A stretch of DNA of 64,000 nucleotides from the NCBI GenBank assembly GCA_030549495.1, contig JAUIRK010000890.1, forward strand, positions 1-64,000, given 5' to 3'. Made by a program: the position numbers and the translations under genes. The notes under the pieces are model-generated. The model did not search any database and was not told the DNA's origin. It saw only the letters and a program-made list of their open reading frames with translations. The DNA is from Nectonema munidae (lineage: Eukaryota > Nematomorpha > Nectonematoida > Nectonematidae). The stretch's first letter is position 1. Each line of letters begins with the position of its first letter. Positions 47,701 through 57,300 of the stretch are shown here, in pieces.

Positions 47701-50700
47701 GTTAGTTTTATTGTCTAATCATAATGATCCATTTTAGAGAAAGTAAAATATGCCGATAGAAAGGAACAGAATGAAATTCTTAAAGAAGAAGAAGAAGAAG
47801 AAGACATTTCCGATGACTTCTTGGATCATTTTAAGAAACCACGTGAACACGAATACTCAACTCTTCCTTCAGATCGGATGCGCTTTAATGAAGCTGTTTT
47901 TTCACCTCAAAGTTTCTTTTTTAAAAAACTATTCCCAATTTCTCTAGTTTTTAAGAACTTAAAGAATGGAATCTGTTTCATTTTAAGTGGTAAAATAAGC
48001 TGACGGTAGAGGTCACGCTTAAGCGAAATTTTGAGAGGAAGGGGATGAGACAAATGGCACTTAAATGATTTATTATGGTACAAAAATTTATTTGTTGTTA
48101 AAATTTAGCTTTTGGGCCTTCATGTATAAAATTTTGGAAACCTATTGCTCAATCGTTCATACGTATATTTACATATATATTTTTTGGCATTCTTGACACA
48201 AACTTTCTTATTCGTTTTTATTTATACACGTCTGACACGAAAAACATATATACGAATACATTTATACGAATATATACGAGGGGCGCATATTCGGATAGCG
48301 AGGCGAGAGAATAATTTTGAATCTATGTGTACTTATTTATTTAAAAGACTTGTTCGGCTTGAAAGCAGACTTTCCAATTTACTCTTCTTGTTTTAAAGCT
48401 AAGTCTTTCAATGAATATTTAATATATATTTTCCTTATTAACCCATTTAGTTCCAGTGTTTCCAAAGGGAACACAGACGACTTCAGTAATGTATATATTT
48501 AATTCCATTCAAAACAAGAGTTTGCCTGCGTTTCCTTTGCGAACATTGGTACTAAATGAGTTAATTTTTGCTTCATTTGATGAAATAATCAAACCAAATT
48601 TGAGCTAAATTGATCAGAGGCAGTATTGTAGTCAGGAATTTTAACAAGAGTTCACAAATTTTTGAGCGAGGCAAATATTTTTTATAGCACACAACTATAT
48701 AACAAAGTATTATTTATAATTTAAAGTGTATCCCTATTTATTGCTGTAACTGGAGGAGTTAAATTAATGTATACACAAGTTAGCATAAATATCCTTATTA
48801 TATTTGCTAAATACATTTTAAACAAGCAATCTTTTATTCCTGAATTCAAGTTTATAGTATCTTCATTCTCAAACATTCATTTATTTGATGTTTTAGTTTT
48901 TCTTATATCGAGATTGCCATAAAAATAGTTCGCGCTCTTTTTGCAATTTCCTTCACATTTTTGTTATAAAACTAAAAACAAAGCAAATGATTGTGCTTTT
49001 ATTCATGAAAGTAATTTTTGCTTTTTAAAGTGTCTCTTGTGATATTTTGGATATGAATGGTGAATGCTGGATTTGCCTTTAAGTAAAATCGGCTTTGACC
49101 CATTAGACGCCGCTGTACTCATTTCAGTACAGTGAAGGAATCCAAAGCTGCTCTATTTTCATGGGCTCTGATGCGTTGGTTTGTATGGAGTTCATTTCGC
49201 CCTTCTCGTATTATTTTGCGTACAAGCGATTTCATTATCCTGTAATTCCGCCACATCACTTATGCAATTGAATGCTAGTTCATATAAATTTGAGGTGCGT
49301 AGCAAATTTTCTTCCAAACATTTTAAACTCTCGATTCCTATTTAAAAGGGGCTACTTTAAATTCACGACTCCTTACCTGGCAAATCCTAGAACCAAGTCC
49401 TAAATGTATTTTCAAACAATTTACTTTTGCTAACTGAATACATGTGTAGGTAGGAATACTATGAGGATAGTAGCTAAGATGATTCTTTGCTTTTCTATGT
49501 TGGTGATCCAGTTTGGTTGCTAAAAATGTTTACATTTATAAATTTTAAAATTTAATTTTAAGCGGCAAAGTGTCTCGTACTGAGTAATCAATCCACGTAA
49601 CCAATTCATTTGAAATGAATCAGGTCTGTTGACAATTGGTGTGAGGAGAGGTTGAGAAAAATCTTTTAGGTTGTCTCTTTCTTTGTAATAAATCGATTAT
49701 GTTGTCTGTGACTTTTCATAGTGAGCTATTTTTCTTGTTTAGACCGAATGAAATTACATAAAGTAGTACAACTCCGTGACTTTTGTTGAGAATCTGTTGT
49801 ATGATGTCTGCAGTAAATCTGTGAGCAAAGATGTGATGTTGTATTGACGATCATGTGATTGAATATATCGCTCATGATGAACTGAACGGCGGTGAAAAAT
49901 CGTTCTCTAGCTGTTGCTGAATAAATTGGAGGTGTGAGCTCATCATTATCACTCTCTGGAGTATCACTCTCTTCTGTTCTATGTGGTGCTCTCAGGGCGA
50001 TGATTTCTTCCTTTGTCAGCTTTTTTCCTCTCGCGATACTTGTGGAATTTTTTTAAACTTTATAAAAACATTATTTATTCAAAAAATCAAAAAGAGTCAG
50101 TAACGTATAATTTGTTTTTGATGGCCTAGTTTGCGAAATGACCGCTTGCAAAGTATTTGGGAGCGAATTGCCAGGTAGCAAACTTTCTGTGATGGTATAG
50201 TAGAGCATCTGGTATTCGGACAATTCAAATATCTGATATCAAAATCTCACTTTAACTAAACATTCTAACTTTTTCATTCTTTTGTCAACTTTTTATTGAA
50301 ATTTTTCTTACATCTCCAACAAAAAAGATGAGCTTTTCGAATCATCTCCTATCTAATAGAAATTATCGCCGAGCTTTTAAGCTTCCCACTTGTAAACATA
50401 TGTGTCAATTATTACATATACATCAACACCGGTTTGGATAAATTTTCCATGTGAGCAAAACGGGTCTATAATTTTCCGTTATTTTTCACTGCTATATAGA
50501 GTGATGAAAACACATAGTATTCATTTTGTGTGTAATCTGTTCAGCCTATTTTAAAGACTCATCAGACATTTGATCACACCCGTTATTTTTCATTTCAACT
50601 CTTTGAGCACCAGCGTGAGATCTGTATCCCAAGAAAGGAAAATTGTTTGCTTTAAATGTAAAAAATTTGGTTGAAGAAGGAAGTAGACGTTTAGTCCTGA

Positions 50701-53700
50701 TGCTCAGAGAACTAAAAGATTTGATAGTTATATCCTTCGGATGTTTTTCCTTTGAACACTTTGCCTCCTACACTTATTTTTTTGAGGACCTGTTTAAATC
50801 CTTTTTAAGTAAAGAAGCAAAAGTTGAAGTTGGCGAAGATGAAAGAAGAGTTGTTGGAGGCAGTGAAGATGCTCAATTCTGGCGACTCTCCCTATCTCCT
50901 TAAAAACATCAAGTCCTTGACAACTGCCAAACAATTGATCGCGCGAATCAAGCAGGTGAGATTTCTTCTTTTTAATTAAATTTTCTGCTCCCAATCTCGT
51001 TTATATACGCTTCACGTTCCTTCGGATCTCCCGATGTATCCTTAATTTTGGACTTTTTTACTCTTACCTAGTGTTGATGCTCAATCTTCTTTTTTTTTAT
51101 TAATTTAAAAAAATACTGATTAAAAATTTTTCAAAGTCAAATATTTAATAAGGACTCCTTTTCTTTTTCTCTGAATTTTAGCTTTTGCATCAAACTAATT
51201 ATGAAGTTTTTCTTTGATTGCATGTCATCTTGTGTTTTATATTCACGGTAAGCAAATTTTTTCCCCAAGTAACAATTTCAAATTTAATATTAGAACTATC
51301 ATTCGTCGTGATTTTGCATTGAGGATTAATTTTGGTTAGAAAAAAGGTTTTATAATTTAAGATTTTAGAATGCTCCTTATAACTATACATACATTATTAT
51401 TATTATTATTAAAATTTACTCATTAATACATGTAAAAATTTAGATCCTGATGACGACCCAAAATGTAACTAGTATATGTTTTCTATCAGTCGGTGGCATA
51501 TCTTCTTTCGATTGAAAAAATGTCTTTTTTTATTTTGCGTATAAAAATATAGAGACAAGCTGAAATAAAAACTGTGAACAAAATTTGGTCTTTATGCTAT
51601 AGATCAAATGACAAGAATTTTATTCTTCAAGATGGTGGCCTGTCGATACATTTCATAATCAAGATTTCAGAGAAAATGCATTCAAAAGTTAGACGAAGAA
51701 TGGAAAACTAAAAAAGCAAACATACGTTTTGAAAGTACTAGACTGTAAACGAAAATGTAAGAAAAAGCTCAAATAATAAAGACTCTGTTTTCTTAATATT
51801 TTTATCTAATGACACAAAAACATTATGCTTATAGAAAGATGAACTAAAATGAACATAAATTTGATGAATAAAGTCAAAGATATCGAGAAGACACAATTGT
51901 GCCGCTTGTATCGAGCTATGAGGAAAGTAGGTTTGCTGCTGGATTGAACCCAATACCTTGAGCTATTGAAACCCAGTATCCAACCAACTTTACTCACACC
52001 CCCTCTAATAAACGAAGTAATAAATCAATAATAAAGTTTCGTAAAAAATATTTATTACATGTTATGGTAATTAAAAAAAATTATAAAATTTTGTCGTTGT
52101 TATAGTGTTATTAACTCGGCAATAATGATAACCAAAGAAGAAGAGGAAGAAATAATAAATTTGCGTAATCTTTGAAAACTTTAGTCATATCCAGATTTCC
52201 AGATAAAAATCATGAATGAAGAAGGCCAGGATATCTATCTGGAAGATCTTGAGTCGGCAGAAGAAGATGTTCTAAAACACTTTACAAACGTGGAAAACTC
52301 TGAATCTGCAGACAATTCCATGACATATTCTGAACCAAGCGATTCTATAAAAGATAACTATCGCTACTTTTCTTACATCGGTAAGGATTCTCATATTTTC
52401 TTAACTAATTTCAGCTTGTGCACCGAAAACGTTCTTTTATACAAAAGCTTGTCTGTCGTCTTGAGGCCATATTCTAGGACATCATATTTACTTTAATAAA
52501 AAAACTATTTTGCTAGTTTTTTTATTTTTATAAATTACAAATTGTTTTGTTTTTTTTCATAACCATATGAAATGTAAAACAATTCATCACATTTCACAAC
52601 TTTCCACCGATCCATATGTTTAAAGTATTCGGAATTAATCTTTGGGATTCTTAAACTTTCCGTGCGGCAACTTTTTTATGTCTAAAGTGGCAAAAAACAA
52701 ATTCTGTAAGAGTGTCCTTGTGATTCTAAAAACATTAAATTTATTTAATATTACAGTTCTTAGGGTTTACTTTTTGTTATATATACTGTAAATCAAGAAA
52801 TTTTTGCGATTTGCGCTCTAAAAAATGTTCGCTAGCATTTGCATATATTTTCAAAATCATTTTCCTTTTTTATTTATATGACTTTTGAATACTCTTTCCA
52901 AGCATGACTGCCTCATTAAGAGAAAACAATTATTGCACAGAGCCTTTTATTTTTTCAAATAATCATCTAAAATCGATGTAAATATTTTTTGATTCATCCA
53001 TTTTTACTGATTTTTAAAGTCAATGTAATAAGAATCAATTAATTTAGCATTCCTTCATGCTGACAAGCGGAGTAGTTCGAATTGGGGGATTCGCAAATCA
53101 CCCCACTTTTAATAAATCACTTTTTTATATTTAAAAATAAGTTTATTATCGTTATTTATTTCCTTCACATTCTTTTCGAAATGTAATGGATACCAAAGAA
53201 ATATGATCCTTGAATAGGTAACTGGATAAAAGGGATATATTTTTGAACGGCGCTCTACTTCTATATATGCGCTCTGAAATAAATTTCATACGTCGACAAA
53301 TTCACAATTGACATATGGGAAAAACAATTGAAAAACTGGACTAGGCGATTTGAGAATCTGCAAATTGGAATGCTAGCCTAACAAGCATACCCACAAACAC
53401 CAACTAATACGCATTCAAAGCAAATCATGGATAAAAGACGTAGACAATCTGGAGCGAAATGCGTAGTGACCGACTAAGCGATGAAACTAAACTTCTGGTT
53501 AAAATATTAATAAAATTATTTTCTTTTTATTTGTTTCCAAAAAAATGACACTAAATCGCTTTTGGACTATGAAGAAATTATATCCCCCAAATTGTCTGGC
53601 ACCCTCCAATGGGTACCCCTACTAGATACACCCCTCGTACAGCTTAAGATCCGAGCATTTAATTTCTTACTGTTCATTCATTTTTGTATTTTTCAGATAA

Positions 53701-53887
53701 CAGTTTGGTGGAATTGAAATCTCCAAAAAAGACTCTCAGTCAGGAGGAAGTTTTTGAAGTTTTGGGAATAAACGAGAAGCGACAGTATAGCGAACTCTTG
53801 AAAAACTACAAATTCAAGGTACACGAAAAAAGCTCTGATCTAAAGGAAGCGCTTAGCGAGCGTGCCACGAAGGAAGAAGAGAACTGA
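32484..53887 (+). CDS. OS9: OS-9-like ER lectin (eight exons found, 5' end missing)
   Basis: OS-9 family proteins work in the ER lumen with the SEL1L-HRD1 ligase, binding trimmed N-glycans of misfolded proteins for ER-associated degradation (family knowledge). Exons: 32484-32762, 33811-33945, 35486-35623, 44730-44979, 47738-about 47901, 50810-50955, 52203-52380 and 53697-53887. The first four make one MRH lectin domain with GGWWSYEFCYKKHIRQFH, NGTFCHEINGNRSAQ, FSCDENG and EEKSCFYVLHVKSAKLCP. These contain the expected Trp pair, Gln, Arg, Glu, Tyr and Cys of the sugar site. A charged tail with an acidic run and coiled-coil-like segments follows. One MRH domain rather than two favours OS-9 over ERLEC1. 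The signal-peptide exon was not found. Poly(A) signal at 54034. Introns are full of transposons; the largest is 9.1 kb. Confidence 0.87.
33360..33497. mobile_element. TTAA MITE with GCAGACGA motifs, copy 1
   Basis: 138 bp, ends TTAACCCATTTAAGACC and GGTCGTAAATGGGTTAA. Four GCAGACGA motifs (one as AGCAGACGATAT) lie inside. Closely similar to 35315-35448. Confidence 0.8.
33811..33945 (+). CDS. OS9: OS-9-like gene, exon 2 (MRH core)
   Basis: Acceptor TTGCTTTACAG. Encodes STGGWWSYEFCYKKHIRQFH and MQNNQKRGMETILGFYVKPN, the start of the MRH domain with the paired Trp and the Gln of the mannose site. The donor that keeps phase is GTGGTT at 33946, which is weak. GTCAAG at about 33919 would also keep phase and give a shorter exon. 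Confidence 0.85.
34095..34374. mobile_element. hAT-type MITE
   Basis: Left end CAGTGTTTCCATAACTTTTT, right end (complement) CAGTGTTTCCCAAACTGTGT. Both run into GCGACACAC tracts. GTTTAAAT lies on both sides, two bases further out on the right, as a likely 8-bp target duplication. About 280 bp with no reading frame. Confidence 0.75.
34938..35037. mobile_element. Degenerate TTAA MITE with TCGTCTGC motifs
   Basis: Between two TTAAC sites (GGTTAACGCAG and GTTGTTAACAGG). Three TCGTCTG motifs. Similar in order to 11313-11440. Confidence 0.5.
35060..35173. mobile_element. TTAA MITE with GCAGAC motifs, copy 2
   Basis: Ends TTAACCAATTTAAGATC and TGGTCGTAAATGGGTTAA. Internal AAAGCAGACC and ATTCGTCTGCG. 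Lies 142 bp before the next copy. Confidence 0.7.
35315..35448. mobile_element. TTAA MITE with GCAGACGA motifs, copy 3
   Basis: Ends TTAACCCATTGTACC and a mutated right end CGACTTAATGCGTTAA. The interior is nearly identical to copy 1. It ends 37 bp before OS-9-like exon 3, so it abuts that exon's acceptor region. Confidence 0.75.
35486..35623 (+). CDS. OS9: OS-9-like gene, exon 3 (MRH middle)
   Basis: Acceptor CCTTTTAG, donor GTATGT, 46 whole codons. Encodes AFNLKQSYVNGTFCHEINGN and RSAQVI, matching the OS-9 segment with a short N-glycosylation-like NGT, a conserved Cys and the Arg of the sugar site. Confidence 0.88.
36480..37190 (+). mobile_element. Reverse-transcriptase fossil (LTR- or DIRS-type)
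   Basis: A fragment of a reverse transcriptase with palm-domain similarity to LTR/DIRS-type retroelements. It covers only part of the enzyme. No terminal repeats, protease, integrase or structural gene were seen around it. It is broken and looks old. Family assignment within the LTR-like group is uncertain. Confidence 0.6.
37966..39566 (+). mobile_element. Tc1/IS630-like element (DD35E)
   Basis: Terminal repeats TATATCTTTTCAAGTTC and, on the complement of the right end, TATACCTTTTCAAGTTC match at 16 of 17 positions and include the TA target. Just inside each end the 20-bp unit TCAAGTTCATTATGAGAATA is repeated two to three times with small changes. The element is about 1.6 kb and holds one transposase frame. 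It lies in the 9.1-kb intron of the OS-9-like gene. Confidence 0.85.
38275..39327 (+). pseudogene. DD35E Tc1/IS630-like transposase, lightly broken
   Basis: Starts MANRMNKRQAEERRRQ, with a helix-turn-helix (VPKSTAYRWIKEG) near 38380. The catalytic triad is intact by sequence: MDETNFNIH at 38728, VIDNAPCHS near 38979 and SPMLNPIEFVWS near 39070. I count 35 residues between the second Asp and Glu. A TGA at 38443, frameshifts near 38480 and 38705, and a TAG at 39127 interrupt it; after the TAG the same frame goes on to 39327 (ENMDYY). About 345 residues, normal for the superfamily. Few breaks imply a fairly recent loss. Confidence 0.85.
39570..40280. other. AT-rich intronic stretch with microsatellite
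   Basis: Contains a CATA/CA-rich microsatellite at about 40085-40178. No gene or element boundary that I can support. Confidence 0.5.
40288..40485 (-). pseudogene. hAT transposase C-terminal fragment
   Basis: The - strand frame reads IKLAIHVTTSINERVFSCMK and RIKTQQRNRLSRP, matching the hAT dimerisation motif (TNERSFSxLKRIKTxLRN in family members). Nothing else of the transposase is recognisable around it, so it is a small relic. Confidence 0.65.
41945..42930 (-). pseudogene. piggyBac transposase relic
   Basis: The - strand reads HHAVTIDEQLVSFRGRTSLK, then KPGRYGIKFYHICDSKFFYY near 42780-42860, then LLDICALNSWVI at about 42270 and a Cys-containing end (RLVFCVSKQQNDKKS, FLCKRPTFCPNC) near 41950-42040. 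These are the order and motifs of piggyBac transposases. Several stops and frameshifts separate the blocks. The N-terminal part is not recognisable. Confidence 0.8.
43560..43995. repeat. Tandem array of about 150 bp, three units
   Basis: The landmark AAAATGGAAT recurs at 43641, 43790 and 43947 (spacing 149 and 157). ATATCGATG and CAAGTTATCAT recur in step. Lies inside the piggyBac element. Confidence 0.8.
44578..44619. mobile_element. Minimal TTAA MITE, copy 4
   Basis: 42 bp: TTAACCCATTTACGACC then ATGTTCCTATC then TTAAATGGGTTAA. Almost only the two ends of the family at 33360 remain. Confidence 0.6.
44730..44979 (+). CDS. OS9: OS-9-like gene, exon 4 (MRH end)
   Basis: Acceptor TTCCTTTTAG, donor GTATGT, starts in phase 0 and ends one base into a Lys codon. 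FSCDENGVGKNKDFIKSLVE and EEKSCFYVLHVKSAKLCP complete the MRH domain with the Glu and Tyr of the glycan site and the last Cys pair. A Ser/Pro/Asn-rich stretch and FELFSQGGK follow. If the donor were skipped the frame would stop within four codons. Confidence 0.9.
44980..47737 (+). other. OS-9-like gene intron 4
   Basis: AT-rich. The hairpin repeat copy at 47168-47288 is the only recognisable part. CTAGTAGTTTCCAACC near 45058 hints at an eroded hAT end, without a partner. No gene found. Confidence 0.5.
47168..47288. repeat. Dispersed repeat with two hairpins, copy 2
   Basis: Stem 1 pairs GAGAGTATT with AATACTCTC around TGCTTTTATGGT. Stem 2 pairs CAGTTTAAACAA-type sequence with TTGTTTTGAACTG. 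Shares most of its length with 9630-9765. Confidence 0.75.
47738..47901 (+). CDS. OS9: OS-9-like gene, exon 5 (acidic)
   Basis: Acceptor CATTTTAG in the phase that completes the split Lys codon of exon 4. Encodes KVKYADRKEQNEILKEEEEE, then DISDDFLDHFKKPREHEY and STLPSDRMRFNEA. The end is uncertain. The next exon needs a phase-1 donor; GTTTCT after TCACCTCAAA at about 47910 or GTAAAA near 47990 would fit, but neither is convincing, and a further exon may be missing. Confidence 0.75.
48125..48270. repeat. Dispersed repeat shared with 10280-10385
   Basis: Same starting block AAATTTTGGAAACCTATTG and later TATACACGTCTGACA, with extra sequence between. Confidence 0.6.
48438..48564. mobile_element. 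TTAA MITE, copy 5
   Basis: Ends TTAACCCATTTAGTTCC and GGTACTAAATGAGTTAA. Internal CACAGACGAC and GCCTGCG correspond to the GCAGACGA motifs of the other copies. Confidence 0.7.
48565..50640. other. Intronic stretch, mostly empty
   Basis: AT-rich with a short hairpin (CTGTACTCATTTCAGTACAG near 49111) and the coding-like relic at about 49800-50045. No OS-9 exon was recognised here, though one could be hidden. Confidence 0.45.
49800..50045 (-). pseudogene. Coding-like relic, probably transposase
   Basis: The - strand reads SIARGKKLTKEEIIALRAPH, RTEESDTPESDNDELTPPIY and SATARERFFTAVQFIMSDIF, with more biased codon use than the surroundings. Layout recalls the N-terminal half of hAT-type transposases, but no diagnostic motif is present. 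It is interrupted soon after. Confidence 0.35.
50810..50955 (+). CDS. OS9: OS-9-like gene, exon 6
   Basis: Acceptor TCCTTTTTAAG, donor GTGAGA. Encodes KKQKLKLAKMKEELLEAVKM, then LNSGDSPYLLKNIKSLTTAK and QLIARIKQ, a helical basic segment as in the tail of OS-9. Phase 0 at its end joins IKIMNEEGQD of exon 7, comparable with the IKIV block of vertebrate OS-9. Confidence 0.8.
51881..52006 (-). mobile_element. tRNA-derived SINE, copy 3
   Basis: The complement matches copy 1 (5290) from GAGTAAAGTTGGTTGGATAC through GGGTTCAATCC and CAAACCTACTTTC to CAAGCGGCACAATTGTG and CTCGAT. It lies in intron 6 of the OS-9-like gene. Confidence 0.8.
52203..52380 (+). CDS. OS9: OS-9-like gene, exon 7
   Basis: Acceptor GATTTCCAG, donor GTAAGG. 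Encodes IKIMNEEGQDIYLEDLESAE and a Ser/Asp/Asn-rich stretch ending YRYFSYI plus one base. Phase matches exons 6 and 8. Confidence 0.85.
52381..53696 (+). other. OS-9-like gene intron 7
   Basis: AT-rich, no gene or element recognised. Confidence 0.5.
53697..53887 (+). CDS. OS9: OS-9-like gene, last exon 8
   Basis: Acceptor GTATTTTTCAG. Encodes NSLVELKSPKKTLSQEEVFE and VLGINEKRQYSELLKNYKFK, then a charged end ATKEEEN and stop TGA at 53885-53887. No KDEL-type retention signal is present. Confidence 0.88.
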
Positions 53888-54033
53888 TACTTTCAAGGTT
53901 GCTCCATCTCTAAGCTGCTCTGTGATTCGATCCTCCACTCTTTGATTCGCGCATAAAATGTTTTGCACATCTTTTCTCCTTTTATTCCAATAGTATTTAC
54001 GATCTCCAGATTTCATTACTTCACAGCAACTAC

Positions 54034-54039
54034 AATAAA
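54034..54039 (+). terminator. Poly(A) signal of the OS-9-like gene
   Basis: AATAAA, about 147 bp after the stop codon, followed by T-rich sequence. Confidence 0.65.
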
Positions 54040-54267
54040 TCTTCTATTTTAATTTTTTTTATTTCTTTGATGTGCCCTCTTGTTTTTGGTGTCAACGAAA
54101 GAGTCGTTGTATTTCACTCAGACACATCTTAAATGCTATATTTTGAGATTGCTTTGGCGACAGAGATTTTTTGGCATATATAAAAATATAATGAAGAAAA
54201 TGGATTTAAGTTTTTCTAATTTTGAAAAAGATTAATTTTTAATTTAAAATCAATTTTGCGCGTTTAT

Positions 54268-54359
54268 GAGGCGTGAGTATGTTGGTAATAGTACTTGGCT
54301 CCCGATACCACAAGGTCTCGGGTTCGATTCAGCGTCAGGTCTTCACTCAAGTGAGGATG
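54268..54359 (+). mobile_element. tRNA-derived SINE head, copy 4
   Basis: GCGTGAGTATGTTGGTAATA and CAAGGTCTCGGGTTCGATTC correspond to the head and B box of copy 1, more distantly than copies 2 and 3. Cut off at GTGAGGATG, where the tail of the LINE begins. Confidence 0.6.
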
Positions 54360-54360
54360 T

Positions 54361-57300
54361 TTCTTCTTCTTCTTCTTCATTATCTTATCCCCTAAATGGG
54401 GGTCGATGGCTTGATCCTGTTTCTCCATAGGTTTCTGTCCTTCGCATCGCTTTCTTTCAATGCAAATTTTTCCATGGACCTTTTCAAATCATCCCTCCAT
54501 CTCAATCTTGGCCTTCCTCTTTTTCTCTTTCCTTGTACAGGCGCATCGTACACTATCTTTATTTTTTCATCGCTTTTTCTTCTTAGCACGTGTCCATACC
54601 ATCTCATCTTGTTTCTTTCCATTACATCTACAACACTCGTCGTCACTTTTGTTCTATGCCTCACTTCTTCATTTCTAATCCTATCTTTTCTCGTAACGTT
54701 CAGCATCATTCTCAGCATTTTCATTTCCGACACTTCTAGCTTTTTCTTTTCATTATTTCTCAGACACCAACATTCTGATCCGTAAGTCATGACGGGTCTA
54801 ACTATTGATGTATATACCTTGGCCTTTAAATTCATGCCTAGCTTTCTATCGTTTAGAACAGGTTTAACCTCTTTCCATTTTGCCCAACTGGCATTCAATC
54901 TCGACTGAACGTCTTTACAACATCCTCCTTCCATCTCAATAACTGATCCTAAATACTTGAACTCTTTAACTTGATTTAACTCAATTCCATGCACGTCTTT
55001 TATCCTTATCTCAGTCTTGTCATTTCTACTAACCTTCATCACTTCGGTTTTGCCTGCATTCAACTTTAGGCTTTTCCTCGAGACTTTTTTGCCATATACT
55101 TAGTCTTTCCTGTAATTCTTTTTCACTATCTGCTATAATTATTAAGTCATCGGCAAACAAAAGTTCATTTACTCCTTCTTTTCTTATATTTTTGGAGATT
55201 TCATCAATAACAACTGCAAAAAGAAAAGGGCTCAATGCAGAACCTTGGTGTAACCCTACTTTTATGTCGAATTCCTGTGAGTATCCGTTCATTGTTCTGA
55301 TGGAAGTTTTAGAGTTTCTATAGGTTTCCTTAACTAGTCTCACTAACTTTTCACTTACACCTTTTTCTCTTAGACTCCAGTACACAACATCCCTTGGAAC
55401 CCTATCATACGCTTTCTCTAGGTCTACAAAACCGCAGAATAAAGGCTGATTTCCTTCAAGTCTCTTTTCCATCACCTGTCTAACTATAAATATAGGATCT
55501 ACTGTACTCTTTCCTCTCATAAATCCAAACTGGTTATCATTTATGTTAACTTGATTTCTTAAACGTTCAGCCAAAATTTTTTCCAGAAGTTTTAATCCGT
55601 GTTCTATTAGTTTTATGCCCCGGTAATTTTCGCAGTTTAACACATCTTTTTTATTTTTGTAAATTGGAACAATGAGACTTTTAGTCCATTCTTCTGGCAT
55701 TTTTTCTTCTTTCCAAATCTGTTCCAATAATCTACTCATCATCTTCCAGCATTCTCTTCCTCCAGCTTTTATCATTTCTACACTTACTTCACTCGATCCT
55801 GTTGCTTTATTTATTTTCATTTTATTTATTGCTTCATATAATTCCTTTTCCTCCAAACCTAGCTCGGGACCTTCAATTTTTGTACCTGCAACGATGCAAT
55901 TATGCTCGTTTTCAACGTTTAACAGATCTTCAAAATATTCTTTCCATCTCTCCTCTATTTCTTCTTCTTTAAAAAGAATTTTTCCTTCTTTGTCCCTTAT
56001 AATGTCGATATTTCCACATTCCTTGATATCTCTTTGCTTAGCCTTTGCAAGTTTAAAAATTTGCTTATCACCATTCTTACTATCAAGTGCCTCGTACATT
56101 TTGTCTGTTTCGCTTGCTTTTGATACCGCAATGATCTTTTTAGCTTCTTTTTTCTTGAGTCTATACATTTGTTTGTCTTCTTCCAACTTACTTACCTGCC
56201 ATTTTTTAAAAGCTTGCTTCTTAGCTTTTAATACTTCTCTAATCTCTTCTTTTCACCACCAAGTTTCTTTTTGAGTTCTTCTACCACCTTTCGTTCTACC
56301 AAGCACAATCAAACTTGCTGTCAACAGATTCTTTCTAAGATGACTCCACATTTCCTCAATATTATCACCTATTTGTTTTTCTTTCAAACCATTTTCAACT
56401 AACTCTTGATATCTACCTTGAACTTTTCTGTCTTCAAGTAGCCATGTCCTGAATCGCGCCCTATCTTTTTTACTTTCCTCCTTTGTTCTTCAGATATAAG
56501 CATGTGGATCATGACAATTCTGTGCTGCGATACAATATCAATCCCTGGGATAACCTTGCAATTTTTGACATATTTTCTTTTCTCCTGTCTGACCATTAAA
56601 AGGTCTATTTGACTATTTCTGCCTCCATTACTATACGTTATTAAATGATCATCTTTTTTTTTGAAATTAGTGTTGCAGATGGTCAATTCATTTCTCTGTG
56701 CCAAGTCTAATACTCTGTTGCCTTCTTCGTTCCTTTTGCCAAAACCTTGTCCACCATGGACTCCCTCATACCCATCACTATTTTTCCCAATCTGACCATT
56801 AAAGTCACCTGCTAAAATTAATGTTTCACTCTCTACGACTTCCGACAGTAAATTATCAAGTTTATCAACAAAAACATCTTTCTCCTCCCTATTACAACCA
56901 ATCTGTGGTGCATACACTGACACAACAGTAATAATTTCATTAAAACCCTTTAATTTCAATAAAATTATCCTGTCACTTACCCTTCTCACTTCAATTATCT
57001 TTTCATGCCATTTTTTACTCAAAATTACTCCTACACCATTCTTTTTATTAGTTGAGCCGGTATAAACAATTTTGAATCCTTGAATAAGCATTTTAGAAGC
57101 ATTACCCTTCCATTTAGTCTCCTGTACACAGGCTATTTCAATCTTTCGCTTTATCATCTCCTCTACAATTTCATTCGCTTTTCCTGTCATTGTGCCGACA
57201 TTCCATGAAGCTAATCTTATTACATTACAAGAAATTTTGTCAGTATGATCTACCACACTATTCTTTCTCTCTGGTTTTTTTTCAGTATTCTTTTTGACGT

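Noticed and set aside
55672-56274. 200-codon + strand frame opposite the LINE
   Set aside because: A Ser/Leu/Phe-rich mirror of the reverse-transcriptase frame on the other strand.
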